NCBI GenBank assembly: GCA_910583835.1
Contig: CAJTYM010000012.1
Span: 23,272-87,271, forward strand
Direction of reading: 5' to 3'
Source: an uncultured Lachnospiraceae bacterium
Lineage (GTDB): Bacteria; Bacillota; Clostridia; Lachnospirales; Lachnospiraceae
DNA length: 64,000 nt
Part shown: piece after piece, positions 36,325 through 46,600 of the stretch
How the letters are laid out: every line of letters starts with the position of its first letter
How positions within the stretch are numbered: the stretch's first letter is position 1
Made by a program: the position numbers and the translations under genes
Notes under the pieces: generated by a model
Told to the model about the DNA's origin: nothing
Database searches by the model: none
What the model saw: the letters and a program-made list of their open reading frames with translations, nothing else

Positions 36325-37226
36325 TGAATACAAAGGTAAATTTGGCAGGCGTGACGTTCAAAAACCCGGTTATGACAGCGTCAGGAACTTTTGGTTCCGG
36401 CAAGGAATTTGCGGAGTTTGTGGACTTGAATAAGTTGGGCGCCGTGGTCACCAAGGGTGTTGCCAACGCTCCCTGGACAGGAAACCCTACGCCGAGAATT
36501 GCAGAGACCTATGGGGGAATGCTCAACGCTGTGGGGCTGCAGAATCCTGGCATTGACATGTTTGTGGAACGCGACATTCCTTATCTGGCGAAATTTGATA
36601 CCAGGATTATTGTAAATGTCTGCGGCAGGACTGTGCAGGATTACTGTGAGGTAGTGGAGCGGCTTGCTTCGCAGCCGGTAGATATGCTGGAAATCAATAT
36701 CTCCTGCCCGAACGTGGAGGAGGGCGGCATTGCCTTTGGGCAGAATGCGAAATCGATAGAGGAAATTACGAAGGAAGTAAAGAGACATGCCAAACAGCCG
36801 ATTATCATGAAACTGAGCCCCAATGTGACAGACATCGCCGAGATGGCAAAGGCTGCTGAGGCAGGCGGCGCGGACGTCCTGTCTTTAATCAATACGATTA
36901 CTGGCATGAAGATAGATATCCATAGCCGTAAGTTTGCCCTTGCCAATAAGACTGGCGGGCTGTCGGGTCCTGCCATCCATCCAGTTGCGGTACGCATGGT
37001 CTATCAGGCAGCGCAGGCAGTGCATATCCCCATCATCGGCATGGGCGGTATCCTGACGGCTGAAGATGCCATTGAGATGATGATGGCAGGAGCCAGCGCG
37101 GTAGCCGTGGGAACAGCGAATTTCCGCAATCCGCAGGTGACGATGGAGATTGTGCAGGGTATTTGCGAATATATGGAAGAATACAGCGTGGAAGATATCA
37201 ATGAACTGATTGGGGCTGTGGGGTAA
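36324..37226 (+). CDS. pyrD: Dihydroorotate dehydrogenase B, catalytic subunit
   Basis: 300 aa FMN barrel, class 1B. Motifs: MTASGTFGSGKEF at the N-terminus, ENISCPN-like LEINISCPNVEEGG for the catalytic Cys region, IIGMGGI and GASAVAVGTANF for phosphate/FMN binding. With PyrK it forms a heterotetramer that uses NAD+. Starts in the stop codon of pyrK. It ends the operon; a 13-bp stem lies 38 bp downstream. Confidence 0.96.
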   Translation: MNTKVNLAGVTFKNPVMTASGTFGSGKEFAEFVDLNKLGAVVTKGVANAPWTGNPTPRIAETYGGMLNAVGLQNPGIDMFVERDIPYLAKFDTRIIVNVCGRTVQDYCEVVERLASQPVDMLEINISCPNVEEGGIAFGQNAKSIEEITKEVKRHAKQPIIMKLSPNVTDIAEMAKAAEAGGADVLSLINTITGMKIDIHSRKFALANKTGGLSGPAIHPVAVRMVYQAAQAVHIPIIGMGGILTAEDAIEMMMAGASAVAVGTANFRNPQVTMEIVQGICEYMEEYSVEDINELIGAVG

Positions 37227-37263
37227 ACAGGATTTTAAAAACCGGAAATTATAATGTAAAGAG

Positions 37264-37298
37264 GAATCCGCTATACGAAGGAAAAGTATAGCGGATTC
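37264..37298 (+). terminator. Hairpin after pyrD
   Basis: GAATCCGCTATAC at 37264-37276 pairs perfectly with GTATAGCGGATTC at 37286-37298 over a 9-nt loop. The following bases (ATTAATAG) are not a T tract, so it may be a weak terminator or a processing site. Confidence 0.55.
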
Positions 37299-37327
37299 AT
37301 TAATAGAAATGTATTTAGGAGTTTTGT

Positions 37328-38930
37328 ATGGCACGGACAGTTGCAATCGGTATCCAAAATTTTGATGAAATTATTGAAAATGATTATTTTTATATTGATA
37401 AGACGGAATTTATCAGAGAATGGTGGGAGAGCGGAGACAGCGTCACCCTGATTACCCGCCCGCGGCGTTTTGGCAAGACCTTGAACATGAGTATGCTGGA
37501 GCAGTTTTTTTCCAACAAATATGCTGGGCGCGGTTCATTATTTGAAGGTTTGTCTGTCTGGGAAAATGAAGCATATCGGAAGATTCAGGGGACATATCCT
37601 GTCATCAGCCTTTCTTTTGCCAATGTAAAAGAGATGAATTATGCGGATGCCAGGAAAAAAATCTGCAGCATACTTGCACAAGCGTTTGTAGACAATTCTT
37701 TTCTGTTGGAAAGTGATGTCCTGGAAGAGAAGGATAAGGATTTTTTCAGGAGGGTGTCTATGGATATGGATGATGTGAGCGCAACTTTGTCATTGCATTA
37801 CCTGTCCAAATATTTGCATCTTTATTATGGGGAGAAAGTAATTATCCTGCTGGATGAATATGATACGCCGATGCAGGAAGCCTATGTGGGCGGATATTGG
37901 GAACAGATGGTATTATTTATCAGGAGTTTGTTTAATTCCACATTTAAGACGAATCCCTGGCTGGGACGTGCTGTTATGACGGGCATAACAGCATTCGCCA
38001 ACAGCGAAGCTGTTTTTGATTGCGAATGCGATTTGGCAGGTCCGCATAGCGGGCGTGCCGTTTCCGCTTGTGTAAGTAAGGAATCCATATTTTCGGATTT
38101 AAACAATCTGAAAGTAGTTACAGCTACGTCAAATGAATATGCCACCTCTTTTGGATTTACGGAACAGGAGGTTTTTGCAGCATTGGAAGAGTGCAGTTTG
38201 GAAAAGGAGCAGGTAAAGTTTTGGTATGATGGATTTATATTTGGGAGTGTTCGGGATATTTATAATCCGTGGTCTATTTTAAATTTTCTTGGCAAGAGAA
38301 AATACGGCGCATATTGGGCGAATACAAGTGCGAACAGCCTGGTAGGGAAAGTAATCCGGGAAGGGAGCAGGAGGATTAAACTGTCTTTTGAGAAGCTGCT
38401 GAAAGGGGAACATCTGAAATGCCCGATTGATGAGCAGATTGTCTTTAGCCAGCTGGATAACAATGAGACAGCGGTTTGGAGAAGAGTCCAACTATAATGA
38501 TTTCATCCAGGCGTTACTGCAGGAAGATGTGGATGCAATGAATGTCTATATGAACCGGGTGGCGATGAAAATGTTCAGCTATTTTGATACTGGGGGCGGC
38601 GCGGAGCCGGAACGCTTCTACCATGGCTTTGTGCTGGGGCTGATGGTGGAGCTTGCAGGCCGCTATACGCTGACCTCCAACCGGGAGAGCGGCTTTGGCA
38701 GGTATGACGTGATGCTGGAGCCCCGCAATAAGGAGGATAAGGCGTATATTCTTGAATTTAAGGTGTATAATCCTAGAAAGGACAAGGATTTGGAAGCGGC
38801 GGTTGCGGCTGCGCTGCAGCAGATAGATGATAAGAAATATGCGTCCATGCTGGAAGAGAAAGGATTTGCAGCGGAGAGGATAAAGAAATACGGTTTTGCA
38901 TTTGAAGGCAAGCAGGTACTGATTGGCTGA
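37328..38930 (+). pseudogene. Disrupted AAA-ATPase-like/PD-(D/E)XK nuclease-like gene
   Basis: Two overlapping frames (37328-38497 and 38427-38930) make parts of one protein of the AAA-ATPase-like (PF09820-type) plus PDDEXK_9-type family. The first part has RPRRFGKT (Walker A-like) and VIILLDEYD (Walker B). The second has GRYDVML ... YILEFKVYN, the nuclease-like D...ExK motif, and a complete C-terminus. At about 38475 the frame breaks, and by comparison with the intact relative at 49254-50852 about 60-70 codons joining the two domains are missing. So an internal deletion with frameshift, not a simple point error, is probable. AGGAG precedes ATG 37328. Function of the family is unknown. Confidence 0.75.
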
Positions 38931-38953
38931 TAGCTGCAAGTTGAAAGGAAAAA

Positions 38954-38991
38954 GTGCAAAATTGCACACAAGTATTTATATATTTTATGAT
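38954..38991 (+). promoter_or_regulatory. Promoter with palindromic candidate operator before the HTH/kinase pair
   Basis: TTGCAC (38962-38967), an 18-bp spacer and TATGAT (38986-38991) form a possible promoter. The -35 box is half of the inverted repeat GTGCAA-AA-TTGCAC at 38954-38967, a plausible site for an HTH repressor, maybe the product of the next gene. Confidence 0.5.
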
Positions 38992-39030
38992 AGAATTTTA
39001 TCAGAAATCATCAGGAGGAAAGTCAAATAC

Positions 39031-39441
39031 ATGAAGAGCACAAATGAATTGATGAATCTGATAAAAAAAGCGCCAAGGGAAGAATTTGTGGATAGCCTCA
39101 AAGAAGAAAATATGGATATCAGTGGGATGATGAAAGATATTCTGGCAGAGAAGCAGGTTGAGATAAAGCGTGCCATCGACTTGCTCTTGCTTGAAGCATC
39201 TTATGGCTACCAGATTTTTAATGGAAGGCGGAAGCCCACGAGAATTATCCTTCTGCGGTTTGCAATTATATTTGAATTGAACTTAGAGGAGACACAGCAG
39301 CTCCTGAAAATGGGTCAGAAGCAGGAGCTTTATCCGAGGATTCGCTTCGATGCGGCTGTCATATATGGCATTGAGCACCATTACAGCATTGAGGAAGTGG
39401 AAGATTTGCTGTCAGAAGTAGGCGAGAAGTCCTTGTTTTAA
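39031..39441 (+). CDS. XRE-like helix-turn-helix regulator paired with a Ser/Thr kinase
   Basis: 136 aa from the ATG at 39031, with AGGAGGAA about 10 nt upstream. Residues about 55-95 (YGYQIFNGRRKPTRIILLRFAIIFELNLEETQQLLKMG, here described as the segment from YGYQIF to LLKMG) match the core of Cro/CI-type HTH proteins. The C-terminal IRFDAAVIYGIEHHYSIEEV helical stretch completes this small family. Such proteins are often encoded just before a eukaryotic-type kinase gene in Lachnospiraceae. It may be a transcription regulator or kinase substrate; neither is shown. It follows a plausible promoter and is 26 bp before the kinase gene. Confidence 0.65.
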   Translation: MKSTNELMNLIKKAPREEFVDSLKEENMDISGMMKDILAEKQVEIKRAIDLLLLEASYGYQIFNGRRKPTRIILLRFAIIFELNLEETQQLLKMGQKQELYPRIRFDAAVIYGIEHHYSIEEVEDLLSEVGEKSLF

Positions 39442-39467
39442 TATATAGAGGATGTGGGGAACAAGCG

Positions 39468-41567
39468 ATGGATGGGACGAAAGAATTTACCCGCAAATAT
39501 AACGAAGAACAATTGAATAGGGAAACGCTGCCTGAGCGATTGCAGGGGCGTTTTGAGTTCTTGGCATGTATACACGTTTCAGAGACGCATGCCAGTTTTC
39601 TTTTGTGCAAGAAAGAGACCGGGGAAAGGTATCTGCTCAAGCGTGGGACGTTAGGGCAGAAAGGAAGCTTGAGCATAGAACAGAGGCAGCAGACGCGTCT
39701 GCGTAGGGAGTGGGGACAGGAGTACAGGGGGCGGGCATACAGGGCGGCAGGGCAGATGCAACAGGCACAGCCTTCCAATGCAAGGCAGAAGTTTGGCGAG
39801 GAAATGTATTGGACGGAGGGTGGGAAGGAGTATTTGCTGCGGAGGTATATTGAAGGGCAGAATTTGGAGGAATACCTGGAACGCAATCCGGTTTTAGGGA
39901 AACAGGAAGTATTGGATATTGCCATGCAGATTTGCGATGTCCTGATAAAGCTTCATCAGCTCAAACCGCCAATGATTCATCGTGACATCAAACCGCAGAA
40001 TCTGATTTTAGATAGGTATGGCTCCGTCCATCTGATAGATTTTGAGGCTTCCAGGAATTTTGACGGAAAGAAACAGAAGGATACGAAATTTTATGGGACG
40101 GAGGCAACGGCGGCGCCGGAACAGTATGGATATGCGCAGACCGATGCGAGGACGGATATCTATGCATTTGGCAAAGTGCTCTGTTATCTTCTGACAGGAG
40201 ACTATCAGGTGGAAGGCAATGGATATCTGCAAGGCAGACTTGGCGCCGTTGTGAGGAAATGCTGCGCTTTTGACCCGGGAAAACGCTATCAGTCCATGCA
40301 GGAGGTAAAACGGCGGCTGGCAGCGGAACAGAGAAAAGCGAACCCGGACAGAAGGAAAAAATTGCTGCGTATTCTGTCAAATGCAGCATCTTTTCTGCTT
40401 GTATTTCTGGCAGGTATTTTCATAGGGAAGCTTTGGCTGGAGCAGTCTGTAGAATCTCTTATACAAAAGGAAGTGCAGAAGCAGGTGGGACAGCAGGAAG
40501 CGGGGGCTAAGGTGCAGCAGCCAGGGCAGCGGGAAGCGGGGGCTAAGGTGCAGCAGCCAGACCGGCAGGAAGCCAGGACAGCGGCGCGGCAAGGTGGTGA
40601 TGATTTGCTGTATCAGGCAGCGGCAGCCTCCCTGAATAAAGACACTGTGAGTGAGGAAGATTTGCAGAATGTCGTGCGTATTGCCGTGATTGGAACCACG
40701 GTATATGATATGACGGAAAATTTTGAGTTGGCAAATATGTTCCATTCTGATGAATATTTTTTGGGCAATGGTGGCAGCGGGACAATTTCGGATATCAACA
40801 TGCTTGGAGATATGCCGAATCTTTCTGAGGTCTATCTGTATAACCAGCAAATAACGGATATTGAGGTATTGGCAGGGCTTCCTATCCGCAAATTGTATTT
40901 GTCGGGCAATCAGATCGAAGATTTTCGGGTGGTGGAAAAGCTGCCGCAGCTAAAGGAACTCTTCATCTCCAACAATCCCATCCGGTATCTGCCTGATTTT
41001 TCTCAATGTTCCAGGTTGACAGCCTTGGTTATGAACGAGAATACCGTTGCAAATCTGGATTGTCTCAGGGGTTCTTCAGTGGAACAGATAGGAATCCGCA
41101 GGCTGAATGTGGTAAATGGAGATTATACATTTTTGGGAGAAATGCCAAATCTTATGCAGCTTCTGGTATGGGATCCAGATATAGAGCTGGAGGAGGAGAT
41201 ATCCCATCTTACAGACCTGAGGGCGTTGGAGGTTTTCAATTACTATAAGACAAGCCTGGAATTTCTGGAACCCCTGAAAAATTTGGAAGCGTTGGTTATC
41301 CATTCCATGTATGTGCCCGATTTGTCATCGCTGTCATCGCTGGAAAAACTGTCGAGCCTGTCGCTTTCCTGCGTGGGAATTGAGGATATTTCCGTGGTTG
41401 GGAAATTGACCGATTTACGGTTTCTCGGTATTGACGAAACAGGGGTTATGGATTTAACGCCATTGGCAGGATGTAAAAACCTGCAGGAGGTTTCGGTCAA
41501 TGAGGAACAGGCGGCCTATATTGAGGAGCACGATGCGGGGCACAGCTACAGAATCATTGTCAATTGA
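39468..41567 (+). CDS. Membrane Ser/Thr protein kinase with extracellular leucine-rich repeats
   Basis: 699 aa. The kinase domain spans about 25-290: catalytic Asp173 in IHRDIKPQN, a DFE in place of DFG at Asp191 (LIDFEAS), APEQYG and DIYAFG. One membrane helix lies at about 302-322 (SFLLVFLAGIFIG). A linker follows with short repeats of the type QREAGAKVQQP, then internalin-like LRRs of about 20-22 residues (LSEVYLYNQQITDIEVLAGLP; LFISNNPIRYLPDFS; LRFLGIDETGVMDLTPLAG). The lysine of the ATP site (YLLKRG) is in an unusual context. The layout is cytoplasmic kinase, exported LRR sensor. No partner phosphatase is visible. Confidence 0.82.
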   Translation: MDGTKEFTRKYNEEQLNRETLPERLQGRFEFLACIHVSETHASFLLCKKETGERYLLKRGTLGQKGSLSIEQRQQTRLRREWGQEYRGRAYRAAGQMQQAQPSNARQKFGEEMYWTEGGKEYLLRRYIEGQNLEEYLERNPVLGKQEVLDIAMQICDVLIKLHQLKPPMIHRDIKPQNLILDRYGSVHLIDFEASRNFDGKKQKDTKFYGTEATAAPEQYGYAQTDARTDIYAFGKVLCYLLTGDYQVEGNGYLQGRLGAVVRKCCAFDPGKRYQSMQEVKRRLAAEQRKANPDRRKKLLRILSNAASFLLVFLAGIFIGKLWLEQSVESLIQKEVQKQVGQQEAGAKVQQPGQREAGAKVQQPDRQEARTAARQGGDDLLYQAAAASLNKDTVSEEDLQNVVRIAVIGTTVYDMTENFELANMFHSDEYFLGNGGSGTISDINMLGDMPNLSEVYLYNQQITDIEVLAGLPIRKLYLSGNQIEDFRVVEKLPQLKELFISNNPIRYLPDFSQCSRLTALVMNENTVANLDCLRGSSVEQIGIRRLNVVNGDYTFLGEMPNLMQLLVWDPDIELEEEISHLTDLRALEVFNYYKTSLEFLEPLKNLEALVIHSMYVPDLSSLSSLEKLSSLSLSCVGIEDISVVGKLTDLRFLGIDETGVMDLTPLAGCKNLQEVSVNEEQAAYIEEHDAGHSYRIIVN

Positions 41568-41696
41568 AACTTAGAAAACTGTGGTAGCTTTTGCGAAGTG
41601 ATTATGGTATAATATCGCCGGATATAATACGCGCCGAAGTGCGCATAGATGGCCATGTCATTGCGCAGCAATCCATGGCATAGAAAGGAGAAGTGT

Positions 41697-43100
41697 ATGA
41701 AGCGATTTGTCTGCAGCGTCTGCGGTTATGTCTATGAGGGGGAAAGCGCTCCTGAGGAGTGTCCTGTCTGTCATCAGCCGCAGGAGAAATTTAAGGAAGA
41801 AACTATGGAGGACAGCGTGAGTACGCTGGATTTGGTCAGCGGAAAGGCCGAGGAGCAGGAAGATGTCTCCTCCATGGAATTGAGCTATGACAAGAAGTTT
41901 TACCGCAACGATGATTCCTGCCGTTACATGGAAGAGATCCACCAGATGGCGGTGACCGGCAAGACCATCAGCGGCGCTATGGGGACGAAGATGGCAATGC
42001 CGTCCTGGGACGATATTCTGCTGCTGGGGGCGCAGCTGAATCCGCCGCCTCTCGATGAGGACGAGCCGGTAAGCACGATGACTGTGATTGGCAAACATGC
42101 CAAGAAACCGATGATTCTCGACAGCCCGGTCTATGTTTCCCATATGTCGTTCGGCGCATTGTCCAAGGAAATCAAAGTGGCCCTGGCGAAAGGCTCAGCG
42201 ATGGCGAGGACGGCGATGTGCAGCGGCGAGGGCGGTATCCTGCCGGAGGAGCGGGCAGCTTCCTACAAATACATATTTGAATACATCCCCAATAAATACA
42301 GTGTTACAGATGAGAATCTGCGCAGCGCCGATGCCATTGAAATCAAAATAGGACAGGGGACGAAGCCTGGCATGGGCGGTCATCTGCCTGGGGAGAAGGT
42401 GACGGCGGAGATTGCCGAACTGCGGGGCAAGAAACAGGGCGAGGACGTCCAAAGCCCCAGCAAATTCCCGGAACTCAATTCCAGGGAAGATCTGAAGGAC
42501 ATGGTAACCATGCTGCGTAGCCGTTCGGATGGCAGGCCGATAGGCATAAAGATTGCTGCCGGGCGCATTGAGCGGGATTTGGAATTCTGTGTCTATGCGG
42601 AGCCGGATTTCATCACCATTGATGGCAGGGGCGGGGCAACCGGCTCTAGTCCCTTGTTCCTGCGCGAGGCAACTTCTGTGCCCACGGTCTATGCGTTGTA
42701 CCGTGCACGGAAGTATCTGGATGCGGTGCGCTCTGACATTTCGCTCGTGATAACCGGCGGCTTGCGTGTGTCTGCGGATGTGGCAAAAGCGCTGGCTATG
42801 GGCGCCGATGCCGTGGCGGTGGCAAGCGCAGCATTGATTGCGGCAGCCTGCCAGCAGTACCGTATCTGCGGTTCAGGAAACTGCCCGGTAGGTATCGCCA
42901 CGCAGGACCCATCATTGCGGGAGCGGCTGAAGGTGGAGCAGGCATCGCAGCGGGTGGCAAATTACCTCAATGTGACGTGCGAGGAGCTGAAAACTTTTGC
43001 GCGGATTACTGGCCACAGCTGCGTGCATGACCTGAGCGTGGATGATTTGGTGACGCTGAACAGGGATATTTCGGAATATACTAATATTCCCCATGCATAA
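41697..43100 (+). CDS. Rubredoxin-glutamate synthase fusion protein
   Basis: 467 aa. An N-terminal rubredoxin domain (about 1-35) has CSVCG and CPVCH for iron binding. The rest is the FMN-binding barrel of glutamate synthase (GltB central domain): MSFGALSKE, GEGGILPEE, IEIKIGQGTKPGMGG, DGRGGATGSSP and ICGSGNCPVGIATQDP. No N-terminal glutaminase domain and no C-terminal GltB beta-helix, so it resembles the archaeal-type short GltB. Glutaminase activity would need another protein; ammonia or electrons may come via rubredoxin. ATG 41697 has AAAGGAG 6 nt upstream. Confidence 0.88.
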   Translation: MKRFVCSVCGYVYEGESAPEECPVCHQPQEKFKEETMEDSVSTLDLVSGKAEEQEDVSSMELSYDKKFYRNDDSCRYMEEIHQMAVTGKTISGAMGTKMAMPSWDDILLLGAQLNPPPLDEDEPVSTMTVIGKHAKKPMILDSPVYVSHMSFGALSKEIKVALAKGSAMARTAMCSGEGGILPEERAASYKYIFEYIPNKYSVTDENLRSADAIEIKIGQGTKPGMGGHLPGEKVTAEIAELRGKKQGEDVQSPSKFPELNSREDLKDMVTMLRSRSDGRPIGIKIAAGRIERDLEFCVYAEPDFITIDGRGGATGSSPLFLREATSVPTVYALYRARKYLDAVRSDISLVITGGLRVSADVAKALAMGADAVAVASAALIAAACQQYRICGSGNCPVGIATQDPSLRERLKVEQASQRVANYLNVTCEELKTFARITGHSCVHDLSVDDLVTLNRDISEYTNIPHA

Positions 43101-43201
43101 AGAAGGATTTATAGTGAGTTCCCTTTCGATTTTTGACAAATGGGCCGGCCAGTTTCAGGCTTCAGTGAAAGTTGTAATTTTCGGACAAAGGAAATAATAA
43201 T

Positions 43202-43256
43202 AATAGTGTGAATTATCTTTTTTTACTAAATAAAGAGAAATTCACACTATTTTTTT
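43202..43256 (+). terminator. Rho-independent terminator after the glutamate synthase gene
   Basis: AATAGTGTGAATT and AATTCACACTATT form a perfect 13-bp stem around a 24-nt loop, followed by a run of Ts. The structured repeat begins immediately after. Confidence 0.85.
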
Positions 43257-43452
43257 ATCTTATAGGAAAGACAGTGTCGTATTAACGTGTGAAAGTACCA
43301 ATTTTCCTATAAGATAAAAGCCCTCCGGGCAGGATGCGCACTCGCACAAGAGGTAAATATTGCTTCGCAATTGTGCTCGGCGCGTCAAAGTGTGCAATCC
43401 CCAGGGGATTGAGGGGTAGGGGAGCCCCTGTGGGCTTGCCCACTTTGTTTTT
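43257..43452 (+). repeat. Structured dispersed intergenic element, copy 2
   Basis: Opens with ATCTTATAGGAAA pairing with TTTCCTATAAGAT, then GCGCACTCG, CTCGGCGCGTCAAAGTGTGC, a GGGGATT-rich hairpin, GTGGGCTTGCCCAC and TTTGTTTTT. The order is the same as in copy 1 at 12849-13130. No ORF. Confidence 0.75.
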
Positions 43453-43523
43453 CCAAAACAACCATAAACTTTTACTAAATATGTTAAAAACTAAAGAATC
43501 TTTGATAAAAATGAATAAAAAAC

Positions 43524-43542
43524 TTTAGTTTGTGGGGGTGAA
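43524..43542 (+). promoter_or_regulatory. Shared upstream motif before the GH127 gene
   Basis: TTTAGTTTGTGGGGGTGAA matches 17 of 19 positions with the motif at 51017-51035 before the GH43 gene. It lies 59 bp before the start codon. It may be a regulator site or a special promoter element. Confidence 0.5.
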
Positions 43543-43601
43543 TTTAAATATTATATACAATAAAATAGTTCTATATATTATAAAAAGGAGAAGGAGTGAA
43601 T

Positions 43602-46600
43602 ATGAAGAGAAAATTTTTATGGAGAAAAACAGTCAGCCTGCTATTGGCAGGCGCCATGATGCTGGGATGTATCGAGCCTCTGAGCGCCCAGGCGGCGGGC
43701 AGGGACACAGGGACGGATTTGAGTGCGCTGGCGGCGGCGAAGGTTCTGGAACTTAAGTTTGACAATAACCTTACGGACAGTTCGGACAATGCGCTGCCGG
43801 TAACTTCCCATGGCAGGGACGGACAGCAGAAAGAGGCTAAGTTTGCGGAAGGGGTAGACAATGCTGCGCTTTCCCTGGACGGAAACACCTACCTTGATTT
43901 GGGGACGAGCGAGAAGCTGCAGCCGGAGAACATGACGGTATCGTTCTGGCTCAAAGCGCCCAAGAGCCTTTCCGGGGAGCACATAATCATGTGGAATAAG
44001 CCGAACCAATTATGGAATGGGCAGGGCTGGTATCTCTCCTGCCTGAGCGATACGCAGCCATTAAAGCTATCCGTAGGTTCAGATCAGGAGAAATTGACGG
44101 AATATGCCATCAATACCAGCCGTGCAGAGTTTTTTCCGGTGGATGAGTGGGTGCATATCGCCGTGACTTTCAGCAGTACAGATGGAAAGGTTGTCTTTTA
44201 TAAGAATGGTGAGGCAGTGCCTTCTACCCCGGCAACCAGTGAGGCAAGGATAAAGGCAAATAATACAGACCATAAGTATCTGGGATTTAATTCACCAGGG
44301 TATGGCGGTGGCTATGCCACGCTGGACCTCGACCAGTATGAAATTTACAGCGCGGCAGCGACAGCAGAGCAGGTCAAGGCATTGTACAGCGCGTATGTGA
44401 AGGTATTGACCCCTGAGGAGATTGTAAGCGCAGACTGCGGCGCGCTGAATCCGTTTGCCGGAAAAGATATGGATAAGATTACCGGAAGCGTTTCTTTGCC
44501 CACAAAAGGGAAGAAAGGCAGCACGATTACCTGGCACAGTTCCGATGAGAATGTGGTGAAGGCTACGGGCAAGGTTACCCGCCCCACCGATGCGGATAAG
44601 AAGGTAGTCCTGACAGCAACGATACAGTATGGAGAGGTAACGGACACCAAGGAGTTTGAGATTACCGTACTGAAAGGCGTGCCCTTTGTCGTGGAAGAAA
44701 ATCAGTACACAGCCTACAAAAATCAGCAGTTTGGATTGGATGAGGTATCTGTGACAGACGATTACTACAAAGGCGCGCAGGATTTGGACGTTGCATTTCT
44801 GAAGAAATTCGATGTAGACCGCGTGCTGGTCGGATTCCGCGAAAATGCGGGCATTGACACCAGGGGAGCTGCACGCTATAACGGCTGGGAGAATGGGCTT
44901 TTGGCAGGACACTGTATCGGGCATTACCTGACGGCGGCAGCCCAGGCAATCAAGGTGACCGGGGATGCGGAACTGGATGCAAAGCTGGGGGAGATTATTT
45001 CCGGGTTAAAGGAATGCCAGGATGCAGCCGGAAGCTACGGCGGTTCCAAAGAAGGATTTCTGTTTGGTGCAAATGTAAGTGACGCCAATAATGTGGAACT
45101 GCAGTTTGATATCGTACAGGGGGATGCTCAGGGGGCAACATGGGTACCCTGGTACAATTTGCATAAGACCATCCAGGGGCTTGTGGACACCTACAAATAC
45201 ACGGGAAATACAGAGGCATTGGAAGTTGCTTCCAATCTGGGAGACTGGGTATACAACCGTGTGAGCAAGTGGACAGTTCAGCAGCAGAAAACTGTCTCCT
45301 ACACAGAGTACGGTGGCATGAACGACTGTATGTATGACTTGTATAAATATACCCACAAGACAGAACATAAGGAAGCGGCACATAAATTTGACGACCCGGA
45401 TTTATATGGGATTATCCTGTCCGGTTCCGGCGATACCTTAAAAGGCAGACATGCCAACACAACGATTCCTAAATTCTTAGGGGCGCTGAACCGCTATGTG
45501 GCTTTGAAGGAAGTGGAGAACGCAGACGAAGCGGCATATCTCCAGTATGCAGAAGATTTCTGGACGCTGGTGGTAGAAAAACATGCATTTATTACAGGCG
45601 GAACCAGTGATATGGAGCATTTTCGCGGGGACAATGAATTGGACGCAACCAGGACACAGTGCAACTGCGAGAGCTGCTGTGCCCACAATATGCTCAAGCT
45701 CTCCAAAGAGCTGTTTAAGATTACGGGCGACAGGAAGTACGCAGATTACTATGAGAATACTTTGCGCAATGCCATTATGGGCGCAATCAATGCCCAGGGC
45801 GCATTTTCCTATTTTACGCCAATGGCAACCGGTTACTATAAGTTCTTCGGAACTTCTGAACCTGCCACCAATATGTTCTGGTGCTGCACCGGAACCGGCA
45901 TGGAGAACTACACAAAGCTGGGAGACAGCATTTATTTCAAAGATGAGGATTCCCTGACAGTCAACCAGTATGTGGCTTCCGAGGCCGTATGGGAAGAGAA
46001 GAATATCAAGCTGACGCAGAACAGTGATGTGACCGCGAGCGACAAGGCAGAGTTCACGGTAAACCTGTTAAACGATGCGCAGCCGGTACAGGCAAAATTA
46101 AGACTGCGCGTTCCAGATTGGGCAGCCGGCGATGTAACGGTTAAGGTGAATGGGCAGGCAGCAGATAGTAACGTGGAAGAACAGTATTTTGTCATTGACA
46201 GGACATGGAACAATAATGATAAGGTGGAAATCACGTATCCCATGGAAGTAAAGGCATTCGGCCTGCCGGATAATACTTCGGTGTATGCATTTAAATATGG
46301 ACCGACCGTTCTGGCAGCCAAGCTGGGAACGGAAGAGTGGGACGATACCGTGTGGGCAGGAGCGAACCTGAGCGCACCGGCATACAAGGTAGTAGGCGGA
46401 GAAAAAGTGCGCCTGGAACTGACATACGGCAAGACCATCAAACAGGTTCTTGGCACGGAGACCATTGCCATTCAGGGCAAAGACAGCACCAAAGAATTCA
46501 TGAATAATATTAACTCTAAGTTGGAAAAGACCGAAGGGAAGCTGGAATTCCATATCCGCGGAACGGATGCGGAATCTGTATTTGGCGGGGAAGGGCTGAC

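Noticed and set aside
43640..43700. Lipoprotein signal at MLGC in the GH127 protein
   Set aside because: The residues before Cys do not fit a lipobox well and a normal signal-peptidase I site (AQAAG) follows.
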